DNA of 64,000 bases from Pseudomonadota bacterium (GTDB taxonomy: Bacteria > Myxococcota_A > Polyangia > GCA-2747355). Below, piece by piece: positions 53,141 to 63,658 of the stretch (positions within the stretch are counted from its first letter, which is position 1; every line of letters starts with the position of its first letter). Made by a program: the position numbers and the translations under genes. The stretch covers positions 678,001-742,000 of the forward strand of contig JADJTL010000001.1 of assembly GCA_016711215.1 (NCBI GenBank), read 5' to 3'. The notes beneath the pieces are model-generated. The model did no database searches and was not told where the DNA came from. It saw only the letters and a program-made list of their open reading frames with translations.

Positions 53141-54826
53141 ATGAAGTTTATCTGCGACCAGTGCAGCACGAAGTACTCGATCGCCGACGAGAAGGTTCGG
53201 CGAAAGGTTCTGAAGATCCGCTGCAAGAACTGCGGCAACATCATCGTGGTCCGCGATCCGACGCGCGGGACGGGCGCGCTGGCGGCCGTCCCGACGGAGG
53301 GCGGCAGAGCGCTCGACGAGGCGTTCCAGCAGGTCTTCAGCGAGTCACCGCCCGCGACGCGGTCCGTCACTGCGGCAGCGCAGCGATCGACCGCCGCCCG
53401 GGTGCCCACGCCCGCGCCCGCGCTCGTCGACGACCACGAGCGCGAGCCTGAAGACGACAACACCCGCATATCACTGCCCGGGGAATTGCGGCCCCATGAG
53501 GCGGCGATCGAGGACGAATGGTACCTGGCCGTCGATGGGCATCAGTTCGGGCCGATGTCCTTCGACGAACTCTGCCGCCGGGTCCGCCGCGGCGAGGCGC
53601 GCAGCGAAACCGGGGACGAGGCCTTTGTTTGGCGTGACGGCTTCGAGGACTGGATCGACGCCCATAGCGTCCCCGAGCTACGGCCCTTCGTGCCCCCGCG
53701 ACCGCCCCCCCGCGGGCGCGGGTCGGGGCTGCTCCCGCTGCCGGCTGATCGCGATCGAAGCGGGGCTGCCGCCGGTTTGCCGGCCTTCGGCGACCCGCAG
53801 GTGTGGCCGGTGTCGGCCGCCTCGCTGGCTGTCTCCGCGCCGCCCGCGCGCATGCCAGCGGGGCGAGCAGCGGTTGGCGCTCGCGCCGCGTCGCCAACCG
53901 GGGAGGTCAGTGGCCCGGGCGTCTCTGAGGCCTTCTCACTCGAGGCGCTGGCTGCCCTCGGCTCGTCGGCGCCCGGCTTGGCGAGTGCCGGGCAGCAGCG
54001 CGTGGAACAGCGCCCTGAAAAGCACTATTCGGGGCAGCAGCCGATGGTTGGCGCCCCGGCGCCACAGCTCATGGCGCCGGCGCCCCTCGTCGCGCCGCCC
54101 CCGCCCCGTGTCTCGGGGTGGCTCAAGCTCGGCGTCGTGCTTTCCTTCGTGATTCTGATGCTCGGCGGGTCGGCCCTGGTCTATTTGCTCTTCTTCGACG
54201 CGCGCGACGCCAGCGGGCCTCGGGGGCTGGCCGGGATCGGGACGAATCGGCTCGGCGACCTCGACGCGGCCGACCTCGCAGGCCCCGATGCTGGTGTGGC
54301 TGCGGGCCTCGAGTTCGCGCCGGTGCAGGTCGGCCGCTCACGGGATCGTCCGGGGAGCGGCCGCGGCGGCTCGCCTGAGACGCCGGCCGAGCCGGTCGCG
54401 ACCGCGAAGCCTGCGGCCCGCGAGCCGGACGACGGGATGACGCCCGAGCAGCGGCGACTGCTGGCCCTCTACGGCGAGAAGGACAACGGGGCGGTGCCGC
54501 GCACCGCGCGCGAGTCGAGCGCGACGCGCGGTCCGGCGCGCGACCTGACCGATCGCGAGATCCAGAAGGTGCTGGCGCAGCATCGCGGTCGCATTCAGAG
54601 CTGCTACGAGCGCGCCTCGAAGCGAGACTACTCGCTCGGCGAGCTGCGGGTGGACGCGACGGTCGACGTCGGTCCATCGGGGCGAGTGCGCACCGTCAGC
54701 CTCAAGGGCGTGGAGAGCGAGGTGCTCGTTGATTGCCTGCGTAGCACGCTACGACAGCTCGTCTTCAAGCCGATCGGTGGCGACGGCGCGACCTTGAGTA
54801 TGCCCTTCATCTTTCGCGGCGCCTGA
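53141..54826 (+). CDS. GltJ/AgmX-like zinc-ribbon, GYF and TonB-domain protein
   Basis: A 561-residue protein. MJ0042-type zinc ribbon at 1-40 with C5-x2-C8 and C28-x2-C31 (MKFICDQCSTKYSIADEK); GYF_2-like domain at about 124-185 (EWYLAVDGHQFGPMSFDEL); Pro/Ala linker; one membrane helix (about 326-352, LGVVLSFVILMLGGSALVYL); a periplasmic linker; and a C-terminal TonB/AgmX domain (about 475-561, CYERASKRDYSLGELRVDAT). This domain order is that of Myxococcus GltJ/AgmX, where the cytoplasmic ribbon and GYF domains regulate gliding adhesions. No other glt genes are in the window, so the motility role is inferred. Confidence 0.85.
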   Translation: MKFICDQCSTKYSIADEKVRRKVLKIRCKNCGNIIVVRDPTRGTGALAAVPTEGGRALDEAFQQVFSESPPATRSVTAAAQRSTAARVPTPAPALVDDHEREPEDDNTRISLPGELRPHEAAIEDEWYLAVDGHQFGPMSFDELCRRVRRGEARSETGDEAFVWRDGFEDWIDAHSVPELRPFVPPRPPPRGRGSGLLPLPADRDRSGAAAGLPAFGDPQVWPVSAASLAVSAPPARMPAGRAAVGARAASPTGEVSGPGVSEAFSLEALAALGSSAPGLASAGQQRVEQRPEKHYSGQQPMVGAPAPQLMAPAPLVAPPPPRVSGWLKLGVVLSFVILMLGGSALVYLLFFDARDASGPRGLAGIGTNRLGDLDAADLAGPDAGVAAGLEFAPVQVGRSRDRPGSGRGGSPETPAEPVATAKPAAREPDDGMTPEQRRLLALYGEKDNGAVPRTARESSATRGPARDLTDREIQKVLAQHRGRIQSCYERASKRDYSLGELRVDATVDVGPSGRVRTVSLKGVESEVLVDCLRSTLRQLVFKPIGGDGATLSMPFIFRGA

Positions 54827-54906
54827 CGCGCATGAGGCGATGCGCGCCCGCGCCCGGCCGAAAAGGTGCCATCGCTCCCAGCCGCCCGCCCGCTGCTCTC
54901 GGCGCC

Positions 54907-54948
54907 AGCCCGAGTCGCGCGCTAGCCAGCCCGAGTCGCGCGCTAGCC
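54907..54948. repeat. 21-bp tandem repeat, two exact copies
   Basis: AGCCCGAGTCGCGCGCTAGC plus C occurs at 54907-54927 and 54928-54948, identical. It overlaps the thiI stop codon. Confidence 0.7.
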
Positions 54949-56157
54949 CGCCGGCAGGGCGCGATAGGTCTGCGCCTCGGCGGCGGCCTGCTCGATCAGC
55001 GGGGCGAGCGCGAGCGAGGCCTCGGCGGCCGCGGCGCGTTTGAGACTGACACGCGTCGCGGGGTGACGGGGCACGAAGAGCGAGCAGCAGTCGACATGAG
55101 GCTCGATCGAGATCTCGAAGCTGCCAAGCTGCTGGGCCAGCGCCACTGTTTCGTGCTTGTCGAAGCTGAGCAGCGGCCGCAACACCGGGAGCGCCGCGGC
55201 GTCCTCGACGCAGCAGAGGTTCTCAAGGGTCTGGCTCGCGACCTGACCGAGGTTGTCGCCGGTGACCAGTGCCCTGCAACCGCAGCGTTTGGCCACGGAC
55301 GAGGCGATCCGCATCATCGCTCGGCGGTAGAGCACGACCAGTAGCTCCGCGTTCGCTTCGGCGTGAATGCGCTCCTGAATCGCCGTGAAGTGCACCAGGT
55401 GGAGCGTGACGGGTTGCTGCTGGCAAAGCGCCAGGCGCCGCGCGAGGCGTTGCACCTTGTCCTCGGCACGCGGTCCGGTATGCGGCGGCGAGTGGAAGTA
55501 GATCGCCTGGAGGGCGCACCCTCGCTTCTGCAGCAGGTGCCCGGCCACCGGAGAGTCGATGCCGCCGGAGAGCAGCAGGAGGACCTCGCCGGTGCTGCCG
55601 ACGGGCAGGCCCCCGCCGCAGGGCAGCCGCTCGACGAAGACGAACGACTGCTCGCGACCGATCTCGACCCCGACGGTGACGTCCGGCGCATGGACGTCGA
55701 CCGGTAGGCCGAAGGCACCGATGACCGCCGCGCCGATGTGGGCGCTGATCGCCGTCGAGGGCAGCGGGAAGCGTTTGTCACTGCGGCGCGTGGCGACCTT
55801 GAAGGATCGGATCGGGCGCTGCTGCAGCAGCCGGCCGATGGCCTCGACAGCGACGCCGGTCAGCGCCTCCAGCTCTGGAGCACAGGGGATCGCGGGGCTG
55901 AGCGAGGAGAAGCCGAACACGCGCTGCAAGGCGCTGATCGCGCGGGTCGCCGACGCCTGGGGCACGCGCGCGAAGCAGCGCCCCTGGGCGCGCTCGAGCG
56001 TGACGTTCGGCAGGACCGCCAGCGCGCGACGCGCGTTGCGCACCAAGAGCTGTTCGAAGTGATGGCGGTTGTCGCCCTTGAGGAAGATCTCGCCATGGCG
56101 CAGCACGATCAGCGCGTCGCTCGGGTTGGCGACTTCACCTTGCGGCGGAAGGTTCAT
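54943..56157 (-). CDS. thiI: tRNA sulfurtransferase ThiI without rhodanese domain
   Basis: A 404-residue enzyme making 4-thiouridine at tRNA position 8 and possibly thiazole sulfur. THUMP domain at about 50-165 (FARVPQASATRAISALQRVF); PP-loop domain from about 175 with LLLLSGGIDSPVAGHLLQKRG and LVTGDNLGQVASQTLENL. The C-terminal rhodanese domain of the E. coli protein is absent, as in Bacillus ThiI. The ATG at 56157 overlaps the desulfurase stop (ATGA), so the two act together. Confidence 0.9.
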   Translation of the reverse strand: MNLPPQGEVANPSDALIVLRHGEIFLKGDNRHHFEQLLVRNARRALAVLPNVTLERAQGRCFARVPQASATRAISALQRVFGFSSLSPAIPCAPELEALTGVAVEAIGRLLQQRPIRSFKVATRRSDKRFPLPSTAISAHIGAAVIGAFGLPVDVHAPDVTVGVEIGREQSFVFVERLPCGGGLPVGSTGEVLLLLSGGIDSPVAGHLLQKRGCALQAIYFHSPPHTGPRAEDKVQRLARRLALCQQQPVTLHLVHFTAIQERIHAEANAELLVVLYRRAMMRIASSVAKRCGCRALVTGDNLGQVASQTLENLCCVEDAAALPVLRPLLSFDKHETVALAQQLGSFEISIEPHVDCCSLFVPRHPATRVSLKRAAAAEASLALAPLIEQAAAEAQTYRALPAG

Positions 56158-57302
56158 GCTCGAGCCTCCTGAAGGACGCGGGTCAGCACGGCGCAGGCGT
56201 GAGTGAGCTGTTGCTCGTCGAGCCAGCGGTGGGGGGCCAGGCGCAGCACGCCATGGCTCATCGGCACCCCGAGGGCGGCGAGGACGTGGCTCTGCCGCGC
56301 GGCGCGTCCGCGCTGGCCGCAGGCCGATTGGCTCGACGCATAGACGCCCTCTTCGGCGAGGCGGTTGACCACCGTATCCGCCCGCAGGCCAGGCAGGGCC
56401 ACCGCCGCGATGTGCGGGGCGCGACGCGATCGCTCGCCCAATGGGTAGGCTCCAGGCCGCGCCGCCAGCACCGTGTCCACCAGGCGATCGGTCGCGCCGC
56501 GCAGCAGGTCGGCGTTCCCCTTGCCCAGCTCGGCCGCGACCCCGAGCCCCACGATCCCTGGCACGTTCTCCGTGCCCGGGCGCCGGCCGTACTCCTGCTG
56601 TCCGCCGCCCCAGAGCGGGGCCAAGGTCACGCCGCGGGCCGCGACGAGGCAGCCCACGCCTTTGGGTCCGTGCAGCTTGTGACCGGAGAGCGCGAGCCAG
56701 TGCGCACCCAGCGCCGCGAGCCGCGTGGGAAGCACGCCGTACGACTGCACGGCGTCGACCAGCAGTCGGGCCTGGGGGTGGGTGCGGCGCAGCCGCGCGG
56801 CGATGGCCGCGACCGGCTGCACGATGCCGGTCTCGTTGTTGACGTGCATCACGCTGACGAGAAAGGTCTCGGGGCGAAGCAGGCTCGCGAAGCGATCAGG
56901 GTCGACGTAGCCGCCTGCCTCGACGGGAATCGTCTCGACAGTGTGTTCCTCGCGGCCCAGCAGCTCCGCGCTGCGCAGCACCGCCGCATGCTCGATCGCG
57001 CTGACCAGAACGTGGCCCGGGCGTGATCGCTGGCGCGCCGTGCCGAGCAATGCGAGCGCGATCGCTTCACTGCCGCCGCTGGTGAAGGTGACGCGCTCCG
57101 GCTCGACCTCGAGACGGGCCGCCACCCGCTCGCGCGCCAGGCGCAGCGCGCGTTCGGCCGCGAGGCCCAGCGCATGCGTGGACGAGGGGTTTCCCCAATG
57201 CTCCGTCAGCGCGTCGTGCATCGCGCGCACCACCAGCGTATCGGGTGCCGTGGTGGCGGCATTGTCGAGGTAGATCACGTCGGAGCGCGTCGCCGGCTGC
57301 AT
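56154..57302 (-). CDS. cysteine desulfurase
   Basis: A 382-residue PLP enzyme (IscS/NifS family) releasing sulfur from cysteine. PLP lysine in ALSGHKLHGPKGVG; sulfur-acceptor Cys in SSQSACGQRG; other marks are YLDNAATTAP, FTSGGSEAIAL, and EYGRRPGTENVPGIVGLG. It directly precedes thiI with ATGA overlap, so it probably supplies persulfide to ThiI, like NifZ in Bacillus. It is divergent from hemW. Confidence 0.92.
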   Translation of the reverse strand: MQPATRSDVIYLDNAATTAPDTLVVRAMHDALTEHWGNPSSTHALGLAAERALRLARERVAARLEVEPERVTFTSGGSEAIALALLGTARQRSRPGHVLVSAIEHAAVLRSAELLGREEHTVETIPVEAGGYVDPDRFASLLRPETFLVSVMHVNNETGIVQPVAAIAARLRRTHPQARLLVDAVQSYGVLPTRLAALGAHWLALSGHKLHGPKGVGCLVAARGVTLAPLWGGGQQEYGRRPGTENVPGIVGLGVAAELGKGNADLLRGATDRLVDTVLAARPGAYPLGERSRRAPHIAAVALPGLRADTVVNRLAEEGVYASSQSACGQRGRAARQSHVLAALGVPMSHGVLRLAPHRWLDEQQLTHACAVLTRVLQEARA

Positions 57303-57338
57303 CGGCGCTGCCTATAGACCCGCCTCAGCGCAGGGTCA

Positions 57339-57377
57339 AGCCGATGCGCAACAGCCGATGCGCAACAGCCGATGCGC
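57339..57377. repeat. 14-bp tandem repeat, about 2.8 copies
   Basis: AGCCGATGCGCAAC at 57339-57352 and 57353-57366, and the first 11 bases again at 57367-57377, between the divergent cysteine desulfurase and hemW genes. Confidence 0.7.
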
Positions 57378-57494
57378 GGCCGGCCTTGGACCGAGCGCCG
57401 CACGGTGGTAGAGGGTGTGGAGGGTGATGCACGCGCCCGAGGGAGCGAGGCCGAAGGCAAGGAGCCGCAGCGGTTGGCCGCAGAGGGGCGAGGG

Positions 57495-58745
57495 ATGGAG
57501 CAGGCTGCGTCGCACTTCGGCGTTTACGTCCACTATCCGCTCTGCCGTCGGCGCTGCGGTTACTGCGACTTCGCGGTCGTCGAGCAGCGCGACTTCCCGG
57601 CGGCGGCCTACACCGATCAGGTCTGCAGCGAGCTGCAAGCGCGCGCGGACGACTACCGCGCCGGAACCTTGCGCACGATCTATTTCGGCGGCGGAACGCC
57701 CTCGTTGTGGCCCGTGGAGCAGATCGCACGGGTCCTGGCGGCGATTCGCGGGAGTTTTCGCCTCGCGTCGGCGCTGGAGGTGACGCTGGAGGCGAATCCC
57801 GGCACGCTCGACGCGGCCCGACTTCGCGCCTGGCGCAGCGCGGGTGTCAATCGCCTCAGCCTCGGGCTGCAGTCGCTCGACGACGCTATGCTGCGGACAC
57901 TCGGGCGCGACCACGATGCGGCCGAGGCGCGCGCTGCTCTGCGCGCGGCGCGCGACGCAGGCTTCGACAACCTCAGCTGTGACCTGATCTGCGGCGTCGG
58001 GGGACAGACCGTCGCCCATCACCTCGAGCAGATCGCTCTGCTGACGGCGCTGGCACCGGAGCACATCTCGCTCTACGCGCTGACGCTGGCGCGCGGGTCC
58101 ACGCTCTGGCGCGCGGGGCTGCGCCCTGCGGAAGAGGATCGCGCTGCCGACCTGCTCGAGCGCGGGCGCGAGGCGCTGGCGGCGGCCGGCTATCCGCAGT
58201 ACGAGGTGTCGAACTTCGGCCCCGTGGAGCGACGATCACGCCACAATGCCCTGGTCTGGGCGGGCCGCCCCTACCTCGGCTTGGGTGCGGCGGCGCATTC
58301 GCTGCAGCGCGTGGGCCCACGCCACCTGCGCCTGATCAACCCGCCCAGCTCGCGCTATCTCGGGGCGCGCTGCCTGCCCGCGGGCGCGCAGGGCAGCCCG
58401 GCCGTGGCGCAGGTGGCCGGCGCGCGCGTGCGGCTGCTGGAGCCCGAGACCGCACGCTTCGAGGTGATGCTGCTCGGGCTGCGCACCGTCGACGGCGTCA
58501 CTCGCGCAGCGTATCGAGCGTACTTCGGCGCCGACCCCTTGGACGATTTCTCGGGCCCGCTGCAGGAGCTCGAGGGTCTCGGACTCGTGCGTATCGACGA
58601 CGCGCGCGTCGCGCCGACGGCGCAGGGGATCTGGTTCGCCGACGAGCTCGCCTTGAGGTTGCTTCGTCCCGCTCGCGCCGCTCGGGCGGATCGCCGAACC
58701 CCTGCGCGCCGCGGGCGGCGGGTTGGTAAGCTTGGGGCCGAATGA
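57495..58745 (+). CDS. hemW: HemW-like radical SAM haem chaperone
   Basis: A 416-residue protein. Radical SAM cluster motif CRRRCGYCDF (CxxxCxxC) near residue 18, GGGTPS, TLEANPG, GVNRLSLGLQSLDDAMLRTL and VGGQT fit HemW, which passes haem to respiratory proteins; it is not a true coproporphyrinogen oxidase. The start ATG 57495 was chosen after GAGGGGCGAGGG. It lies 41 nt upstream of grpE. HemW next to heat-shock genes is common in other bacteria, where hrcA usually lies between them. Confidence 0.88.
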   Translation: MEQAASHFGVYVHYPLCRRRCGYCDFAVVEQRDFPAAAYTDQVCSELQARADDYRAGTLRTIYFGGGTPSLWPVEQIARVLAAIRGSFRLASALEVTLEANPGTLDAARLRAWRSAGVNRLSLGLQSLDDAMLRTLGRDHDAAEARAALRAARDAGFDNLSCDLICGVGGQTVAHHLEQIALLTALAPEHISLYALTLARGSTLWRAGLRPAEEDRAADLLERGREALAAAGYPQYEVSNFGPVERRSRHNALVWAGRPYLGLGAAAHSLQRVGPRHLRLINPPSSRYLGARCLPAGAQGSPAVAQVAGARVRLLEPETARFEVMLLGLRTVDGVTRAAYRAYFGADPLDDFSGPLQELEGLGLVRIDDARVAPTAQGIWFADELALRLLRPARAARADRRTPARRGRRVGKLGAE

Positions 58746-58756
58746 GGCATTTTCGG

Positions 58757-58770
58757 CGGCTCGCGAGCCG
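58757..58770. promoter_or_regulatory. 14-bp perfect palindrome between hemW and grpE
   Basis: CGGCTCGCGAGCCG is a perfect palindrome 16 nt before the grpE ATG. It could be an operator or an RNA hairpin. It does not resemble the CIRCE element of HrcA. Confidence 0.35.
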
Positions 58771-58786
58771 TGGTAGAAGTAGGTGT

Positions 58787-59620
58787 ATGCCAAACGATTC
58801 TGATTCCACTGCGACCGCGCGGCCGCCGGCTGAAGTTGTGAGCGCGGAGGTCGCCGCGGAGGCCTCGCCTGCCGATCCCCCCGACCCGCCCGCGGGCCTG
58901 GCTGGCGCGTCGCCGCCGGTCGATGACGCGCCCGCGGCGATCGCCCCTGAGCCTGCCCTTTCCGACGCTGCCGCCGCCGCGGCTGAGGCGGCGCCGCAGG
59001 CGGCTGCGGATCCCCTCGCTGCGCTGCAACAACAGCTGACGAAGACGAAGGATAGCTGGCTGCGCGCGGCCGCCGACCTCGAGAACTACCGGCGGCGGGC
59101 CCGTCGCGACCAGCTCGACGCGGTGAGGCGGGCCGAGAACGAGGTCGTGCTGCTCTTTCTTCCGGTGATGGATAACGTCGAGCGCGCGATCGGGCACGCC
59201 CTTCAGGCTGGCGGCGAGGCCAACACGGGCGCGCTCCTCGAGGGCGTGCGGATGGTCGAGCGGCAGTTCGCGGGCGTGCTGGCCCGCTTCGCTATCGAGG
59301 CGCAGTCCACCGTCGGTCAGCCCTTCGATCCACAGCACCACGAGGCGATTCAACAGCAGCCCTCGGAGCAGCCGCCGGGCACGGTCGTGGGCGAGTTGCA
59401 GAAGGGTTATCTGCGCGACGGCCGCCTCGTACGCCCGGCGCTGGTGGTGGTGTCGAGCGGCCCCGGCGTCGCGACTGCGGCGGTGAGCGAGTCGGCGCCC
59501 ACCCCGAGCGACCTCAGCACCCCCGCAGCGGCGACCGCGGCAACGACTGAGGGTGGGGACGCAAATGCCGGCGCCGCTGTTGGCGCCGCAGCCACAGCGG
59601 GCGACGAAACGCCCGGGTAG
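58787..59620 (+). CDS. grpE: nucleotide exchange factor GrpE
   Basis: A 277-residue DnaK co-chaperone. Conserved core at about 80-220: LRAAADLENYRRRARRDQLD, LPVMDNVERAI, GVRMVERQF, HHEAIQQQP, and LQKGYLRDGRLVRPALVVVS. The N-terminal about 75 residues are Ala/Pro-rich and acidic, and the C-terminal 55 are Ala/Thr-rich, making it longer than E. coli GrpE (197). It precedes dnaK by 7 nt. Confidence 0.92.
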   Translation: MPNDSDSTATARPPAEVVSAEVAAEASPADPPDPPAGLAGASPPVDDAPAAIAPEPALSDAAAAAAEAAPQAAADPLAALQQQLTKTKDSWLRAAADLENYRRRARRDQLDAVRRAENEVVLLFLPVMDNVERAIGHALQAGGEANTGALLEGVRMVERQFAGVLARFAIEAQSTVGQPFDPQHHEAIQQQPSEQPPGTVVGELQKGYLRDGRLVRPALVVVSSGPGVATAAVSESAPTPSDLSTPAAATAATTEGGDANAGAAVGAAATAGDETPG

Positions 59621-59627
59621 GGGAACG

Positions 59628-61472
<1,845 letters not shown>

Positions 61473-61513
61473 CGGCGGGCCGAGCGCGCGCGCCAAACGG
61501 CCGTTGAACCACC

Positions 61514-62596
61514 GTGAACGACCAGGTCGACTTCTATCAGGTGTTGGGGGTCCCGCGCACGGCGCCGATCGAACAGATCAAGGCGGCCTACCGCCGGCAG
61601 GCGCTTCGACACCACCCCGACAAGAACGCTGGTAGCCGCGAAGCCGAGGAGCGCTTCAAGCGCTGCAGCGAGGCTTTCTCCACCTTGACCGACGCGACGA
61701 CGCGCGCGGCCTACGACGCGCGCCTCTGGAGCGAGCTCAGCCCCGCCGTGCTCGTCAGCGAGCTCTTCGCCGGGCTCACCGGCGGGCGCTGGCGTCGCCG
61801 TTCGGCAGGACGCGATCTTCGCCACGAGCTGCCCTTGACGCTCGAGCAGTGCGCGCTCGGCGGTCGACATCGGCTGAGCTTCTCTGTCGAGGGCGTCTGC
61901 GAACTCTGCGAGGGCTTCGGCGCGCCGACCGAGCAGCTCAGCCGCTGCAGCGACTGCGATGGTCGCGGGGAGTGGCGTGCGCCGGGCCTCCTGGCCCTGC
62001 CGCGGCCATGCCCCCACTGTGGCGGGCGTGGGCTGCGCAGCCAGAGCGCCTGCCGGCGCTGCGCGGGCGTCGGGGTCGTCGAGCTCTCGCGCACGATCGA
62101 GGTGCGCGTGCGCGCCGGTAGCGCCGACGGGGAGACGCTGACGCTCCTTGGCCAAGGCGAGCCGGGGCGCCACGGGGGTCGCGCGGGCGACCTCTACGTG
62201 ATCGTGCGGACCTTGGCCCACACCCTGCTCACGCGTCGCGGTGACGATCTGATGCTCGACCTGCCCCTCGATCCGGCGGCCGCCGCCCTCGGTGATACCA
62301 CCGACGTCCCGACCCTCGAGGGTGAGGTCCGGTTGCGGGTGCCGCCGGGGAGCCAGTCGGGCGAGGTCCTGCGGCTCGCCGGGCGCGGGATGCCGCGGAG
62401 CAGCGGCGGGCGCGGTGATCTGCTGGTGCGGGTGCAGGTCGAGACGCCCGTCGGGCTCACGGAGCCACAAGTCGCGCTCTGGACACGGCTCGCGCGCGCC
62501 GCCGAAGACAGGGCTAACTACCCGCGCACCCGCCGCTTCGGCGAGCGGCTGGAGCTGCTGCGCGCGCAGCGAGCGGAGGGGCGTGATGGTGGCTGA
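61514..62596 (+). CDS. DnaJ-like co-chaperone
   Basis: A 360-residue protein starting at GTG 61514. The J domain (1 to about 70) has YRRQALRHHPDKN with the HPD tripeptide. Four zinc motifs follow (CELCEGFG, CSDCDGRG, CPHCGGRG, CRRCAGVG), then C-terminal beta domains (LTLLGQGEPGRHGGRAGDLY, LRVPPGSQSGEVLRLAGRGM). The Gly/Phe linker typical of DnaJ is missing or very short. It would deliver clients to the adjacent DnaK. It overlaps the M50 gene by 11 nt. Confidence 0.88.
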   Translation: MNDQVDFYQVLGVPRTAPIEQIKAAYRRQALRHHPDKNAGSREAEERFKRCSEAFSTLTDATTRAAYDARLWSELSPAVLVSELFAGLTGGRWRRRSAGRDLRHELPLTLEQCALGGRHRLSFSVEGVCELCEGFGAPTEQLSRCSDCDGRGEWRAPGLLALPRPCPHCGGRGLRSQSACRRCAGVGVVELSRTIEVRVRAGSADGETLTLLGQGEPGRHGGRAGDLYVIVRTLAHTLLTRRGDDLMLDLPLDPAAAALGDTTDVPTLEGEVRLRVPPGSQSGEVLRLAGRGMPRSSGGRGDLLVRVQVETPVGLTEPQVALWTRLARAAEDRANYPRTRRFGERLELLRAQRAEGRDGG

Positions 62597-63536
62597 GCGA
62601 CCGCCACCACGCTACCTGTTGCACCTCGGGCTCTTCCTCGGCACCTGCCTGACCACGACCTGGGCCGGTGCCAGCCAGGTCCACCCCGAGTTGAGCTGGT
62701 TCGCGCCGCGTCACGCGCTCCAGCTCTTGCCCTCCGGTCTCGCCTTTTCCAGCACCTTGATGGCGATCCTCTTGAGCCATGAGATGGGGCACTATGTGGC
62801 CGCCCGGGTCCACGGCGTTGCGGCCTCGCTGCCGCTCTTTCTCCCGCTTCCAGTGGGGCTCGTCGGCACCCTCGGTGCCGTGATCGCGCTGCCGCGGTCG
62901 GTAAGTGATCGCAACGCCTTGGTCGACATCGGTGCCGCGGGGCCCTTGGCGGGGTTGTTGGTCGCGCTGCCCCTGCTGGCCTACGGGATCCACCTCTCGC
63001 CGGTCGCGCCCTCGCAGCCCGGTGGGCTGGTCGAGGGCAACTCGATTCTCTACCTGCTGCTGAAGCTAGCCATCAAAGGTCGCATCCTGCCCGGTGGAGG
63101 GCTCGATGTGCAGCTCCATCCGGTCGCCTGGGCCGGCTGGGTCGGCCTGTTGGTGACGATGATCAACCTACTGCCGATCGGTCAGCTCGATGGCGGGCAT
63201 ATCGCCACGGCCTGGTTGGGCGAGCGCCAGGCGCGCTTGGCGCCATGGCTGCACCGCGCGTTGCTGCTCGTCGGCGCAGGCGCGGTGGCCTTTACGGCCT
63301 GGGAGCTTGCGCCACGCTGGCCCTTATCCGAGGCGCTCTTGGCTGCGCTCCCTGCCGGGATGCCCTGGTTGATTTGGTGGCTGCTGCTGACGGTGTTGCG
63401 GCGACTGGACGGTGGCCGTTACCATCCCCCGGTCGCCGGTGAGGCGCTGTCGCCCGGTCGCCAGCGGCTTTGCTGGGCGATGCTGGCGCTGCTGATGCTG
63501 ATCGCGTCGCCGATTCCGCTGCGCATCGCGCCGTAG
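62586..63536 (+). CDS. M50-family (site-2-type) membrane metalloprotease
   Basis: A 316-residue integral membrane protein with about seven helices. The zinc site is in LLSHEMGHYVAARVHG (HExxH), with the second ligand in LLPIGQLDGGHI (the DG motif). These are diagnostic of intramembrane metalloproteases of the site-2 group. No PDZ domain is visible. The substrate is unknown. It overlaps the dnaJ-like gene by 11 nt, so it may be co-transcribed with the chaperones and take part in stress signalling, which is inference. Confidence 0.85.
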   Translation: MVAERPPPRYLLHLGLFLGTCLTTTWAGASQVHPELSWFAPRHALQLLPSGLAFSSTLMAILLSHEMGHYVAARVHGVAASLPLFLPLPVGLVGTLGAVIALPRSVSDRNALVDIGAAGPLAGLLVALPLLAYGIHLSPVAPSQPGGLVEGNSILYLLLKLAIKGRILPGGGLDVQLHPVAWAGWVGLLVTMINLLPIGQLDGGHIATAWLGERQARLAPWLHRALLLVGAGAVAFTAWELAPRWPLSEALLAALPAGMPWLIWWLLLTVLRRLDGGRYHPPVAGEALSPGRQRLCWAMLALLMLIASPIPLRIAP

Positions 63537-63658
63537 CGTGCGAGGACGTGCCGCGCAGGCGGCGCAGCGCGGATGCTGCGCGGGGCTGCCGTGCCCGGGC
63601 GGCGGAGGGGTTGCGCGGCGGCGCGGGCGCCCGCTGGGTTGGAGTCCGATCGTTGGGG

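Noticed and set aside
58746..58786. CIRCE element for HrcA
   Set aside because: The palindrome is GC-rich CGGCTCGCGAGCCG and lacks the TTAGCACTC arms.
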